64,000 nt of DNA from Kingdonia uniflora (taxonomy: Eukaryota > Streptophyta > Magnoliopsida > Ranunculales > Circaeasteraceae): the NCBI GenBank assembly GCA_014058105.1, contig JACGCM010002194.1, positions 186,001 to 250,000 on the forward strand. The letters run 5' to 3'. The position numbers and the translations under genes were made by a program. The notes beneath the pieces were generated by a model, which worked only from the letters and a program-made list of their open reading frames with translations, did no database searches and was not told the origin of the DNA. Below, piece after piece: positions 49,901-57,602 of the stretch; positions within the stretch are counted from its first letter, which is position 1; each line of letters starts with the position of its first letter.

Positions 49901-52029
49901 AATGAAATTATGTATCGCATTTGGATTACAAACGTCGAAGCAAATGATGTATAAAGTCAAGAAATGAAGAATGATACGCTCTCTGTAACTCTGAGATGCC
50001 TAACTTTTTGACACTCACTTTGAACTTCTAATCAAAGTGTTCAAGGGATTCCATATGCGAGACATCTTTTTTGGGAATTTTACGTTTTTCTGACAACTTT
50101 TCTATAGCTTTTTATAATAAGCTTAATTTCATTATCCCAAAACGAAAAGGATGGTTAATGAGATTAAATTTGTCTCTGTAGCAGATAGGATATTACTCAT
50201 GGAACTTACTTTTATGAAAGGAGTTCGCAGAGCCTGGTTTTGGTACATTTGTGTCCCATCAGGGCGACGTGAGGGAAGTATCCAGTTCCTGCCAAAAGTC
50301 GCAGAAAAAGGCATTAAAAAAGTGAGGATGAAGATACAAGTAAAGAAGAAAAAAATTGCAAAATAAACGTATTCACTTACTTTTTTCTATCCGAAACTCC
50401 ACCCCAATGGAGAACCAAAGAAATACTGCTATTTGTGACTTGAATAACTATTTGCTGGAAATCTCCACCACTAACATCTATCTGCTTATTTGCAGCAAAG
50501 GAACTTCATTTAAACAACTTTCTCAGTAATGCTTCCGACATAAAATAAACTCTTAGTAGAATATGACTACCTGCAATTCAGAATTGCCGTCTAGATTGAA
50601 CTTCCTCGCAAGCTGCTACAATCAATAAATAACTTAAGCACATGTGTGAGCCAAAATTGTCGAAATGTCTTCTAAATAAGATATCAGTTTTTATTTACTG
50701 CTTCAGATGTCAAACAGAGTTTACCTAGTCCTACGTTATATTTTTGGAAGATTTTGCGATGTACATAGACCACTGGAAATGATAACTACCAAACTATTAC
50801 TTATTAAATTGTGGCACAAAAATCAACACAAGTTATTTTGTGGAATAGTCATCAGGAGTATGAGAGCATGAGCAGGATAGCTATCGCTATGTTAGCGATC
50901 CAAATTTAGAAAAAATCCCTTTTTCAGGATAGCTATCGCTCAAATTACGCTAAGTTTAAGAAAATCAGTGGCTATCTGTGGCGAGCCCGTTCATGTCAGT
51001 GTGTCAGTGGGCCAGCCAAAATAAATTATTAAAAAATATTACTATTAAAAAATTGTTTTTTTTTAATATTTAATTGCGCCAATTGAATTGGTGCTGCGCC
51101 TATTGAATTGACGCAGTGTATTTTATTTTTTTTTATTTTTTTATTTTTATTTTAAATATATATATATTTTTTAAAAACTGACATCCATCCCCACCCTGAA
51201 AAAGACAATTTTTTTAGCTCTAGCTACACATGTCATATTTTTCCTGAATTTATGCCTACGTGGCTCGCTAACTTAGCGAGGCTGCTGCCCATGCTCTGAG
51301 GAGCACCTGGATAGTATTTGTACCACCTCAGCTAGTTGTGACCGGATCTTAAGGGGCATTTGTACAGCTCCAGGAAAAATTTGGTACTTTCCTCAAATAG
51401 ATTGATTCCAAGTTTAGGGTCATTAAAAATACCTCTTATTTTTGGAGAAGATAATAGTGTTGTAACTTATTTTTCACTTCTTCATTGTTGGGTTTCCACG
51501 CAAAGCCTTACATTATGGTATGAGATCTTTACTTCATTATTCTTTACTATCTAATTTGTATTTTTTCATTATATTAATCATTTGATTCTATATATCTATC
51601 AATGCTCGTGGCTATTTTATAACATTATTTTGTATGGATTGATAAAAACAGGAACACATACGTGTAAGAGGCCCACGAAAAAAACAACAGAGCGAAAAGA
51701 AATAATGCATTCTTAGACCCCACATAAATCAAAGCTTTTGAATTTAGTTCGACATTATTGTAAATGTAAGGAAAAGCGGAGGATTAAATTACCCCAGAAG
51801 CAGTATCCATAGTTAATGCAGCGTGGGGAACAATCGAAAACATCCGTTGTCCTCCCTTACCCCCTTTCACTTTCTTCACATTAAGAGTATGCCCAAAGAA
51901 CTTAGTAGTAAACAATGGCTTCACCGAACTCTCCGAAACCCCAACGGAATTCGCCCTAACCCTTTGCTCTAAAACATTCGGACCGTAAAGCGATTGATAA
52001 AGTAAACTATGACCTAGGGAATTGCTCAT
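14383..52029 (-). CDS. GWD1: Alpha-glucan water dikinase 1, chloroplast precursor (whole gene, 32 exons)
   Basis: This plastid enzyme transfers the beta-phosphate of ATP to C6 of glucosyl units in starch, releasing AMP and Pi, which starts transient-starch breakdown. I assembled 32 exons by frame, splice sites and family similarity. Junction phases agree throughout except exon 17. The product would be about 1389 residues if the missing base in exon 17 is real in the plant, close to family length (about 1400-1460). Order: serine-rich transit peptide (1 to about 75), CBM45-like region 1 (about 95-200, LHWGG), CBM45-like region 2 (about 358-430, LTLHWA), central helical region, phospho-histidine domain with SHVSVRAR (His near residue 992), then the ATP-binding domain ([16 protein letters not shown]) ending QTRPQM and TAA at 14383-14385. 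The start ATG at 52027-52029 opens MSNSLG, the family N-terminus. As written, the exon 17 frameshift ends translation near residue 723. Identity is very secure; a few exon edges may shift by 3-18 bases. Confidence 0.96.
15418..15972 (-). pseudogene. ycf4: ycf4 pseudogene (photosystem I assembly protein), plastid-derived
   Basis: In plastids Ycf4 helps assemble photosystem I. Start ([12 protein letters not shown]) and stop (...VPIEVF, TGA) are both present and the span is 555 bp, the normal length. The frame is broken near SNF and again near the EVKE region, and the Trp before NVGSGYDR is TAG. Recognisable blocks: FPQ-like [49 protein letters not shown] and [14 protein letters not shown]. Confidence 0.88.
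16350..16457 (-). pseudogene. psaI: psaI remnant (photosystem I subunit VIII), plastid-derived
   Basis: Begins [18 protein letters not shown], nearly the plastid PsaI N-terminus, then diverges after about 24 residues where the membrane segment should finish. It lies 378 bp upstream of ycf4 on the same strand, as in plastid genomes. Confidence 0.8.
16880..17640 (+). other. Intron 31 sequence, possible solo LTR
   Basis: 17300-17560 has LTR-like features on the plus strand: a TATA box in CTCCTATATAAGAG (about 17470) and GT-rich leader sequence. No partner LTR or primer site was found, so this is tentative. Confidence 0.3.
20640..22735 (+). mobile_element. LINE (L1-like), 5'-truncated, in GWD1 intron 26
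   Basis: Opposite in orientation to GWD1. In successive frames: FVDDLIVFM (the reverse transcriptase active-site region), [42 protein letters not shown], then the zf-RVT tail [20 protein letters not shown] and [14 protein letters not shown]. The 3' UTR (CATGGGGATTTGTCCCC) resembles the LINE end at 8560-8660. It has many stops and shifts. A short LTR fragment sits at 20772-20862. Confidence 0.85.
20772..20862 (-). repeat. Partial LTR of the TGTTGGAGTG family
   Basis: AGAAATAAATAAGAGAGAAA, then ACTCTTAAGTT and TATATAATAGG match the inner two thirds of the LTRs at 5801-5956 and 2532-2688. Ends are missing. Confidence 0.6.
23314..27154 (-). CDS. GWD1: GWD1 exons 21-26 (phospho-histidine domain and start of the ATP domain)
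   Basis: Exons: 21, 26978-27154; 22, 26166-26272; 23, 24814-25027; 24, 23954-24057; 25, 23630-23768; 26, 23314-23439. Exon 21 follows the 14.3-kb intron 20 and begins GWNYAQNM, continuing [16 protein letters not shown] and LGVDQWA. Exon 22 has the leucine-rich stretch [20 protein letters not shown]. Exon 23 holds [20 protein letters not shown], where the His of SHVSVRAR is the family's phosphate-accepting residue (His992 of mature potato R1). Exon 24 has [10 protein letters not shown]. Exons 25-26 give [32 protein letters not shown] and [17 protein letters not shown], the start of the ATP-binding domain. All junctions are GT-AG and in frame. Confidence 0.94.
25124..25640. repeat. 262-bp tandem duplication in GWD1 intron 22
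   Basis: The blocks TCTTCAAAGCCCGAGGGACT, TTAGTGTTGGATGGTTTCC, TTAATATTTGATACATCCCG and GATATACATAGGACCAGTA each occur twice, 262 bp apart (for example TCATT at 25131 and 25393). Copies are about 93% alike by eye. Confidence 0.88.
26405..26960 (+). mobile_element. LINE RNase H relic in GWD1 intron 21
   Basis: On the plus strand [29 protein letters not shown] and [10 protein letters not shown] are the start, glycine loop and later Asp of a plant LINE RNase H domain. It is followed by a 3' UTR-like stretch ending in an A run at about 26945-26956. The 5' part is missing. Confidence 0.75.
27580..28574. mobile_element. hAT-type non-autonomous element rich in ACCGAACC motifs (GWD1 intron 20)
   Basis: Exact 8-bp target duplication GTTTAATG (27572-27579 and 28575-28582). 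Ends are imperfect inverted repeats: TAAGGGTAAGCAGGAACCGA and, on the other strand, TAGGGCTGAGCACTGATCGG. Subterminal regions are packed with (A)ACCGAACC / GGTTCGGTT. The 995-bp core shows no transposase. Confidence 0.85.
28954..29283 (-). repeat. 3' LTR of the gag-only gypsy element
   Basis: Shares AAAACGATCTCTTTTATTAA, CTACAAGATCTCT, GGAGATCCCC, AGAGACCGGTCA and GTCGTGGTCGTGA with the LTR at 39439-40210. Confidence 0.88.
29291..30062. mobile_element. hAT-type non-autonomous element
   Basis: Ends CATGGTCGCC and GGCGACCCTG are inverted copies with one mismatch. Target duplication CTATCAAC (29283-29290) versus TTATCAAC (30063-30070), 7 of 8. 772 bp, no coding region. It sits at the junction of the gypsy internal part and its 3' LTR. 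Confidence 0.78.
30081..30910 (-). pseudogene. Retrotransposon gag, central and C-terminal part with CCHC zinc knuckle
   Basis: The upstream half (30910-30590) reads, in part, [11 protein letters not shown] and NGWDNLQKMR, matching the retrotransposon gag domain. The open part (30590-30081) starts [12 protein letters not shown] and has the zinc knuckle [14 protein letters not shown] (CX2CX4HX4C). It stops soon after, with no pol. A frameshift lies near 30595. The N-terminal part lies at 39353-39150 ([13 protein letters not shown]), displaced by two DNA transposons. Confidence 0.8.
31543..35676 (-). mobile_element. Complete hAT transposon with transposase gene, nested in the gypsy element
   Basis: 17-bp perfect terminal inverted repeats CTATGCTGTCAGGGGCG (31543-31559 and, inverted, 35660-35676), flanked by the exact 8-bp target duplication CTCCGGTA (31535-31542 and 35677-35684). 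Subterminal zones of about 100 bp are very GC-rich and repeat GGCGCTAGGCG-type motifs. Length is 4134 bp, with one transposase gene. Perfect ends suggest a recent insertion. Confidence 0.94.
32027..34697 (-). CDS. hAT transposase (BED zinc finger, DUF659, hAT dimerisation domain), split by introns
   Basis: Starts at ATG 34697 (MSVEGSQGS). In order: BED zinc finger (34600-34500; [19 protein letters not shown]); acidic linker; DUF659/RNase H-like core in pieces at 34304-34062 ([17 protein letters not shown]), 33837-33640 ([29 protein letters not shown]), 33216-32790 ([14 protein letters not shown]); C-terminal hAT dimerisation domain at 32700-32300 ([42 protein letters not shown]); acidic Asp/Ser tail to the stop at 32027. 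Some joins look like introns (GT-AG at about 34085-34100 and 32465-32570), others may be frameshifts (near 33115 and 33870). Whether one full product is made is unsure. Confidence 0.82.
36016..37203 (+). pseudogene. Harbinger ORF1, Myb/trihelix-like DNA-binding protein
   Basis: The companion protein that binds DNA and helps nuclear entry of Harbinger transposases. Blocks: MESQTHLKL at the start, NWSDV (36100), then after a frame change [29 protein letters not shown] and [11 protein letters not shown]; after a probable intron (about 36373-36450) [20 protein letters not shown] and [12 protein letters not shown]; then a Ser/Lys-rich C-terminal half ending GRGLGDF, TAA at 37201. A stop at 36078 and a shift near 36112 break it. 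Confidence 0.75.
37574..38713 (-). pseudogene. Harbinger transposase (Plant_tran / DDE endonuclease)
   Basis: Begins [10 protein letters not shown] at 38713, with stops and frame changes between 38560 and 38243. The catalytic part (38242-37574) is open over 222 codons: [20 protein letters not shown] (first Asp), [19 protein letters not shown] (second Asp), [19 protein letters not shown], then [10 protein letters not shown] (Glu region) and [13 protein letters not shown]. These are the PF04827-type motifs. It overlaps no host exon. Probably inactive because of the broken N-terminal half. Confidence 0.82.
39010..39270. repeat. About 137-bp imperfect tandem duplication in the gypsy gag leader
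   Basis: CTTCCTCTACCCGTAGTAGC appears at about 39031 and 39169, each followed by CCCAAT..TTTTCA and TAGGRTTCTTTGT. A C-rich run (39127-39147) lies between. Confidence 0.75.
39439..40210 (-). repeat. 5' LTR of the gag-only gypsy element, split by a MITE
   Basis: About 335 bp of LTR sequence on either side of the insertion at 39643-40071; primer site adjoining on its inner side. Confidence 0.88.
39643..40071. mobile_element. hAT-type MITE inside the gypsy 5' LTR
   Basis: Ends TAGGGATGGTAAT and, inverted, ATTGCCATCCCTA; exact 8-bp target duplication CAAAAAAG (39635-39642 and 40072-40079). 429 bp, GC-rich GGGGCGG ends, no ORF. Confidence 0.9.
40226..40535. repeat. Imperfect direct repeats, 232 bp apart, to the right of the gypsy element
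   Basis: AATCCCGGTT followed by an ACAAAA..CT block and AATGTATGAA occur near 40250 and 40480. Sequence at 40385-40453 (GCTTGATAGAAGTAAATC) also resembles 28877-28943 on the other side of the element. Confidence 0.6.
41498..42731 (-). CDS. GWD1: GWD1 exons 16-20, with a frameshift in exon 17
   Basis: Exons: 16, 42669-42731 (63 bp); 17, 42528-42589 (62 bp); 18, 42084-42143 (60 bp); 19, 41849-42001; 20, 41498-41581. Exons 16 and 18 start and end in phase 0, so exon 17 should be 63 bp. It reads GEGFMVG and then TGA, because GTTGGGGTG of the family is written here as GTTGGGTG. Downstream of the missing G the expected N-I-N-P-V-S-G-L-P reading resumes in the next frame. Exons 19-20 continue normally ([54 protein letters not shown]). 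Because both flanking introns are phase 0, a transcript skipping exon 17 would keep frame and lose 21 residues. Confidence 0.9.
43028..43332 (-). mobile_element. hAT-type MITE with tRNA-like A and B boxes (GWD1 intron 15)
   Basis: CAGGGGCGGA (43028) and inverted TCCGCCCCTG (43323-43332); TCTACATT occurs at 43017-43024 and 43333-43340 as an 8-bp target duplication (three extra bases on the left). A 31-bp unit (GGAGCCAGGATTTTATGTTT) is duplicated at the left end. On the minus strand GCTCAACTGGTAAAGGGTAG (A-box-like) and GGTTCAATTC (B box) lie 31 bases apart. Confidence 0.82.
44263..48411 (-). CDS. GWD1: GWD1 exons 7-15 (second starch-binding region and central region)
   Basis: Exons: 7, 48049-48411; 8, 47858-47965; 9, 47361-47459; 10, 47083-47223; 11, 46896-46984; 12, 45789-45923; 13, 44872-45034; 14, 44528-44617; 15, 44263-44448. 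Exon 7 is a charged linker ([10 protein letters not shown]... to the [10 protein letters not shown] end). Exons 8-10 carry the second CBM45-like module ([12 protein letters not shown]). Exons 11-15 match the long conserved centre ([70 protein letters not shown]). For exon 11 the acceptor at 46985-46986 keeps frame ([10 protein letters not shown]); an acceptor 17 bases upstream would not. All introns here are GT-AG. Confidence 0.93.
47685..47755. repeat. T/G-rich low-complexity run in GWD1 intron 8
   Basis: Imperfect TTTGTTGTTGCTGTTTT repeats; no known role. Confidence 0.6.
49416..52029 (-). CDS. GWD1: GWD1 exons 1-6 (transit peptide and first starch-binding region)
   Basis: Exons: 1, 51793-52029; 2, 50571-50615 (acceptor may be 3 bases further on); 3, 50381-50481; 4, 50210-50288; 5, 49661-49752; 6, 49416-49569. 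Exon 1 encodes the plastid transit peptide, basic and rich in Ser and Val with few acidic residues. Exons 3-4 carry the first CBM45-like module (LVLHWGG, then [10 protein letters not shown] and ALRTPF, whose Trp residues are typical of starch contact in this family). Exons 5-6 continue with [12 protein letters not shown]. All donors are GT except after exon 6, where the donor is GC in the context AAAAG|GCAAGT, a normal minor class of plant intron. Intron 1 holds a Tourist-like MITE. Confidence 0.93.
50864..51296. mobile_element. Tourist-like (PIF/Harbinger) MITE in GWD1 intron 1
   Basis: Inverted ends GAGCATGAGCAGGATAG ... TTAGCGATCC and, on the other strand, GAGCATGGGCAGCAGCCTCG ... TTAGCGAGCC, about 37 bp long. 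Flanks are TGA on both sides (50861-50863 and 51297-51299), a 3-bp target duplication. Centre is AT-rich without coding content. Confidence 0.8.
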
Positions 52030-52784
52030 ATTCCTTGATCAAAACCAAGCTAAAATACATCAAATCAAACATTTCAACAAAAACCAAATAATCAGAATCT
52101 ACCAACATAACAAGAAAAGGTAAGAATCTTTATCAAACATTATTTCATCAAAAGTTCCTCAAAAACACTTGATTTGAGCTCAATGTAATTGAACCCAAAT
52201 TGAGCCCCAATCGAGCTCACATCATTTAAAAGGCACAATTGAAGACCTAGAAATTGTAAATTTTACCTCAATTTGAAGCGGTCAAATCACTTGATCTAAA
52301 GCAACAAAAGAAGTGGTGAGTTTTAAAGGTTCATGGTTCAATTTATGATAGAGAGAAAGAAGTCAAAGAAGCAAAGACGTGATTTTGGCGCTTTATCTCG
52401 GTTATCGCTCCACGTGGACCGCTGATAGAATGACAAATAGAATTGTTTTGGGAACATAAGTTTATCACGTGGATATTGATGAATAAGAAGGGTACACTGA
52501 GCGGGGAGTCGGCAACATAATATTTTATACAGTTAATTAGCATATTAGATCGGAAATAATGACCACGATTTGGGTTAACCGGCTAACCTTATAATTGTCA
52601 TTTTTAGCTTTTGGACCCTAAAACACCCCGAGTTATTAACTTTTTTTAAAATACCAAAATTACTTTTATTATTATATTTTAAGTTTTAATTAAAAAATTC
52701 ACGTATTAAATAACTATCTAGTTGGAATATCCACGTGGACTAAGAAAATCTACGTAGACATTTTTTGGTGTCCACGTGAATTGA
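52030..52784 (-). promoter_or_regulatory. Probable GWD1 promoter and 5' UTR, with four G-boxes
   Basis: CACGTG occurs at 52411-52416, 52466-52471, 52732-52737 and 52773-52778. G-boxes bind bHLH/bZIP factors, including light and clock regulators; a link to GWD1's known daily rhythm is inference. A possible 5' UTR intron runs from a donor at about 52265 (GAG|GTAAAA on the minus strand) to an acceptor (CAAG|GAATATG) just before the start codon. No clear TATA box was fixed. Confidence 0.5.
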
Positions 52785-52985
52785 AAACTAAATTCAAAAC
52801 TTAATCTTCCCCGCCATTAAAAACAGAAATCAAAATATTCAAAACATAAATTAAAACATCATCTATTAACATCAACATTCAAAATTAAATTCAAAACTTT
52901 ATTTTCTCCGCCATTAAAAACATAAATCAAAAGATTCAAAACATAAATTAAAACATCATCCATTAACATCAAGATTCAAAACAAA
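52785..52985. repeat. 97-bp tandem duplication upstream of GWD1
   Basis: AATTCAAAACTT..TCTTCCCCGCC-type units start at 52791 and 52888. Both contain CCGCCATTAAAAACA and CATAAATTAAAACATCAT. About 90% alike. Confidence 0.85.
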
Positions 52986-53099
52986 AGCAAACAAAAAACC
53001 CAAAAAAAAAAAAAAAAATTTGTTTCCAATAAAACCCATAACTTGGGCTTCTTCCCAACAAAAAATTCATTCCTAAAAACCCAAAACTAAACTAAAAAA

Positions 53100-53935
53100 A
53101 CCTAATATAACATCCTCTTCTGATGAGGAGGTTCATCATCTTCATTTTCATTATCCGCCTCATCACCATCATCATCATTGTAGAGGCTTATTCTGTATCT
53201 CAAACTCATGTTTCATCTTTGACCAACATACGAACTTTCGACCTCATGAATAGAGCACGTGGCACATTTATAGCACAGTCAAAATCAAGACAACAACATC
53301 AAGAAACATTTATAGCACGAATTTCTCAACCAACACCACTCGCCTATGATATTTCTCGTGCTCTTAGTTAAGAGCTATCTTGTAATAACTTATTTCCCAT
53401 CTCAGACTCATGTTTCATCATCGACCTCGTCAACATACATGAAACATTACAAAAGACATTCAATATCCAGTCATCACTATTCGACCTCTACATCAAAAGT
53501 TTGAGTCAATAGATGCAACATTATCAATAAAGCCGTTACAAGACAAGCAAGATCAGTCCGTTACACAATCTGGTCAAAAAATATCTAACATATATTTTGT
53601 AATGTCCATCATTAAGAATCATAATAGTCGTCAAATGGTCATATTATAAGACCTATAAATAGAACCAAAGAATTCTAGATGAAGGACGGATGATCTCTCA
53701 CTCAATACTCCATACTAAAATACGCAAAACACTCATTGTAATAAACAAGCACTCTCAATAAGATATATCTTTCTCTTTCTAAAATCCTCAAGAGGTCATG
53801 GTTTTTAACTTATTCAAAGGTTTTCTACGCTAAATTATCGTGTTATCTATTACTTACTGTTTGTGAGCATTCTAAACGCATCTAGTGTAAAAGCTAAGTT
53901 CGAATCCCAAAATTAGGATATTACATTTGGCACCA
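53100..53935 (+). repeat. LTR-like segment A of a Tat-like gypsy element
   Basis: Ends ...ATATTACA followed at once by TTTGGCACCATCTGTGAGAA, the start motif of Tat-type Ty3/gypsy internal regions. A TATA box (CCTATAAATAGAAC) lies at about 53649. Its last 150 bp (TATTCAAAGGTTTTCTACGC, GTGTAAAAGCTAA) resemble the LTRs ending at 54639 and 57891. Its left end is not fixed. Confidence 0.65.
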
Positions 53936-54365
53936 TCTGTGAGAACTGTAATTCTCAATTCCATTGTCTCATAAACCACTGATTATCTTTCCTCAGAATG
54001 ACACCCCCAGGTCAGATCACACTTATAAGGGCCTACCCATCGACCTTACCCAAATCGGGTTGTCTCTAGTTCAAACTACATCCATGTCAGACTCACGCAT
54101 TCTCTACATGACTTCAACAGTCAACATTGCCACCTACTCTATGAACTAATGAAAAATATGGGTCGAGCTCAAACAAAAAAACCTGAACAAGTCAAAGATA
54201 CATGTCTCTCTAAAACTCAATAGTTACTCAGTCAACCATCACTAACCACATTGTTCGGAGAACGTACTTCAACACGACGAAGAACTGCGGAGAAGGCCTA
54301 TATAAAGAAGAAGTTTTAGAAGAGACAATGACCAGAAAAATACACGAGAAATCACCAAAAAATCT
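53936..54365 (+). other. Short internal remnant between two LTR copies
   Basis: Begins with the primer-site-like TTTGGCACCATCTGTGAG, then no recognisable frame before the next LTR. It looks like the start of a truncated gypsy internal region. Confidence 0.5.
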
Positions 54366-54639
54366 ATATTTTCTAGATTCTTAAACTTCAAACCTCTTAT
54401 TCACAAGATCAAGCATTTCTACGTCAAGAGATCACTTGTAATATGATATCAGCCTCAAGTAATAAAAATCACTATTACAAAAACCCTCAACTCAAAGTTG
54501 GGGTTTTTTACCAATTCAAAGGTTTTTCACGCTAAAACACATGTGTCATTTTCTGTTTTCTATCAGATTTTTGTCACATGTACATTAGTGTAAAAGCTAA
54601 TTCCAAGCCACTTCGAGCTTACAAAATTAGGTTATTATA
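54366..54639 (+). repeat. LTR copy B
   Basis: Shares TTCTTATTCACAAGATCAA, TTCTACGTCAAGAGATCACT, GATATCAGCCTCAAG and GCTAATTCCAAGCCAC with copy C (57603-57891), about 85% by eye. Followed by TTTGGCGCCGTCTGTGGGAA, the best preserved start motif in the window. Confidence 0.85.
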
Positions 54640-56242
54640 TTTGGCGCCGTCTGTGGGAATCGAACCCATGACCACGTGGTATGGAGTAAGATAAAATGAC
54701 AGAGGTCGATTTGAAGATATATGTTCAAATATTTTTTCTCAAGATATTAGGGTTCTGTTACGAGATAATAGGATAATATCACGAGTTGTGGGGTATTTGT
54801 AGCAAAAAAATGTATAAATAAGGAATGCGCTTTAAATAGGTGGGAGAGGATAAGAATGGTGTAGACTCGGTCTGAGATAATTCGTTATGCCGTTAAGGAG
54901 CGATTGGCGATAAAGATAGCTAAAGTGCGGGAGCAGATTTTTGGACTGTTAGATTATGATGCTGAACTGCCAGTGAGGGAGGTTCAAGTTGAAGGTTTAG
55001 ATGAGATTGGGAAAGAACGCGAGTATGAACGTCATTTCTACGAAGAGATGTTCCGAGAAATCATGGTGGATTCTGTAGCTTAAAAAGATAATGTGAGATT
55101 TATTGTTGTAGAGGAGATCAAATTATAAGATGTGAGGATTGCTGGAGGATACCTGATCGCATGTGGTTCCCCTGGGCACCAGGGATATTTTAGGTATAAT
55201 TATATGTGAAGGTAGTAAATATGGGATACATGAATGTATGTAATTATATGAGTTTGAATGATTTGTAAAGAAATAAAATAAGAATAAAGTTGAATCGATC
55301 ATTTATTGTTGCGAATGTTGTTTGTGACTGTTGTATTCAAAAGGATTTGAATATATATTTGGAAAAAAATAGAAAGATTTGGAAATGACGTCAGTACTGC
55401 TATAAGTAGAAGGAACAAGAATAAAAAAAGTAAGGAGCTTCTGATTTTGCCCCTTGTGTAAAAGTTGTGAAAATTCGATTGCGTGTAAGCGTTAGTCATC
55501 ATGGGTATGGTGAGGTCAGTGGGAGATTTGGAAAAGAGATATAAAAATATATTAAAATATAAGGCAAAGGGCAATGATGGGAAAGAGTTTTCAACAAAAA
55601 GGTATAAGACGTCTGGCATTGATATTGGAATGGATACCTCGGTTCCAAAATCGAGGACGACTCATGCGAGGCTCAATAACTGCCAGTAGTTAAAGAGGGA
55701 AATTATAAATAATGATTCATCTTCGTCATTCAAACGTTTCTTAACTTCTAAAAACTTAAAGAGTAGAGAGAGAGGAAGGAGAAAAAATAGTAGAGAGTCT
55801 CGTAAGGATTTAATTGAGAGATCAACAGTCAAAGCGAAAGAGAGTTGCAGAAACTGAGTCACGAGGTGGTTATACAGCAGCGTTGTGATGGAAGGATTTG
55901 GCGCAGCGCCAGATTCTCATTCTGATATAGAAGGTTAGTAGATGATTTATGATGTATAAATATGATTTTAAAGATCATATTCTATGTTTAGGAAAATCTT
56001 AAAATTACTCTTATAGTAATCTATAAAAACCTGTTGGACATATGATATATGAAAGATATTTGTATGTGAATGATGTATGTGTAAAAGATAATAAGAGATA
56101 CCTGGACCTGTAGATTTGTAATATAAAGAGTTCACCTGTTAGTAAGGCATCAACCTCTGGTCGATCGGCAGAGTTCAAAATTGTAATATCTGAAAGTGAG
56201 GAAGAAGTAGGGGTTGGTTAATTTTTAGATTTTCTTAGAAGA

Positions 56243-56791
56243 TTGGTAACATATCCTCCTCGTTTTGATGTGTTCAAAGAGTTTTGTAAAGCCAAGGCTT
56301 CTGTAGGAGGTAGATGGGGTAATTGTGTAGAATATATCAGTTGGCAATTTAGGGGTTGCACTGTAGCAATGGGAGAGAAATATTTTTATCTGTCGGCTGA
56401 TTTGAAGAAGGAAAAACGAGATAAGGGTATAGACGAATCGATCTCTCTGGAGTACTTCGATGGGAATGTTCAGAGCAAACTTTCAGAGGGTTTTTTGTGT
56501 TACCTGTCTCAGTTGGAGTATGGGTTGAGTCTTCCCATTAGCAATCTGGCGAAAGAGATTATGAACATCATTAGGGAATGTCCTGTTCAGTTGAACGGGA
56601 ATACGTGGGAGGTGATAAGTGTTTGTGAATTTTTGAATAAATGGTGGGAAGGGGATGGGAGAATGAGGAAGATATCCCCTGAGGATGTTTTACAGTTTTC
56701 TGGGGTAAAAAACTATTTTGCAAGTAGATGGGCATATTTCTTTACGAGCTTGACTCGGCCTCGTTTCTTCGATCTGAACTCAGCAGGTTGA
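56243..56791 (+). pseudogene. Transposase_28-like (putative gypsy type transposon) ORF fragment
   Basis: 182 codons without stop, but no ATG at its start (the frame opens at TTG), so its N-terminus is lost or spliced on. The stretch YGLSLPISNLAKEIMNII, then CPVQLNGNTWEVISVCEFL and the W-rich tail YFASRWAYFFTSL follow the PF04195 pattern (QL-PN-W, then a large aromatic-rich end) of plant gypsy-associated proteins of unknown function. Confidence 0.6.
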
Positions 56792-57179
56792 CCATGGAAT
56801 AATAATGTGATATGGGTGAAGGTTGATTGCCTTCAGAAAGATGGCGAATAACCCATGGAACTTCTGTTTAGAACTGTAAAACAAAGTAAGTATAACAATG
56901 TATAATGTATAAGATTGATATGTTGAAATTGTATGATGCTCTGCTAATGATATTGTGCTGTGAATGACAGGTCATAAATCTCAGGTGACAAGGAAATAGT
57001 CTTTGTTGGATACAGTTGCTCAGGAAGGGACAGAGCTCGAGGCAGTGTTGGAAGAACTTGGCATTAGCAGGAAGAAACGTGCTAACAGCCAATCCGGAAA
57101 AGTTTAAAAGTCTCAATAGACGAGGCTAAAGATGGGCGCTGATGGCAACAAGAAGAAGGGAACTGATGGGGAAAGGTGA

Positions 57180-57482
57180 GTGAACTTGCCCAGGGCCCCT
57201 GAAGTGAACTTACCGGAGTCTACTACGTCTAGCAAGCTAGCTCGAACGTTTCTCAAGAAGCAGATGCTAAAGCGTGCTTCGACCTCTGGAACCACGGGAA
57301 GTGGTGAGGTCGTAGGAAATGCGAAAAAGACAAGAGTTGAACCTTATGAAATGTTGGGAGTAAAAGTTATAGGAGATCGACATGTTGTAGAAGACAATTT
57401 GAAAGAGATGGAGGAAAGGGCTAGGCTGGTAGCTCTCCGCAGGGAAGAGGAGCTGAGCAAGATGGTAGATTCATATGCTTGA
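57180..57482 (+). pseudogene. Charged retroelement ORF of unknown function
   Basis: 100 codons, rich in Lys, Glu, Arg and Ser, with a helical MEERARLVALRREEELSKM end likely to form a coiled coil. I do not recognise a family. Its position, after the Transposase_28-like ORF and before LTR C, suggests it is the tail of the same protein, now out of frame. Confidence 0.4.
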
Positions 57483-57602
57483 ATATGTGATGAATTTTTG
57501 TACTGTGATTCGAGCTAACGGTGTGGTCAATTTTGCTTGTTTTGTAGGCAGTTTCCCTTACGAAGGGAATATTCCTCGGGGCCAAAATGGTGTGAGACTA
57601 CA

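Larger units (their letters stand above)
54640..57602 (+). mobile_element. Decayed internal region between LTR copies B and C
   Basis: Starts with the primer-site motif and ends with LTR copy C, so B and C could bound one 3-kb non-autonomous element (54366-57891). The only recognisable coding parts are the ORF at 56243-56791 and a Lys/Glu-rich ORF at 57180-57482. No pol is present. About 54840-55140 is AT-moderate with scattered stops and no known domain. Confidence 0.65.

Noticed and set aside
14383..52029. GWD1 as a confirmed pseudogene
   Set aside because: Only one frame break in about 4.17 kb, in a G homopolymer, with every splice site and catalytic motif intact. An assembly error or a single recent lesion is more likely than old decay.
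53123..53371. 82-codon frame with a hydrophobic N-terminus, possible secreted peptide
   Set aside because: The Ile-rich start comes from CATCAT-type simple repeats (ATCATCATC), and the frame lies in LTR-like DNA.
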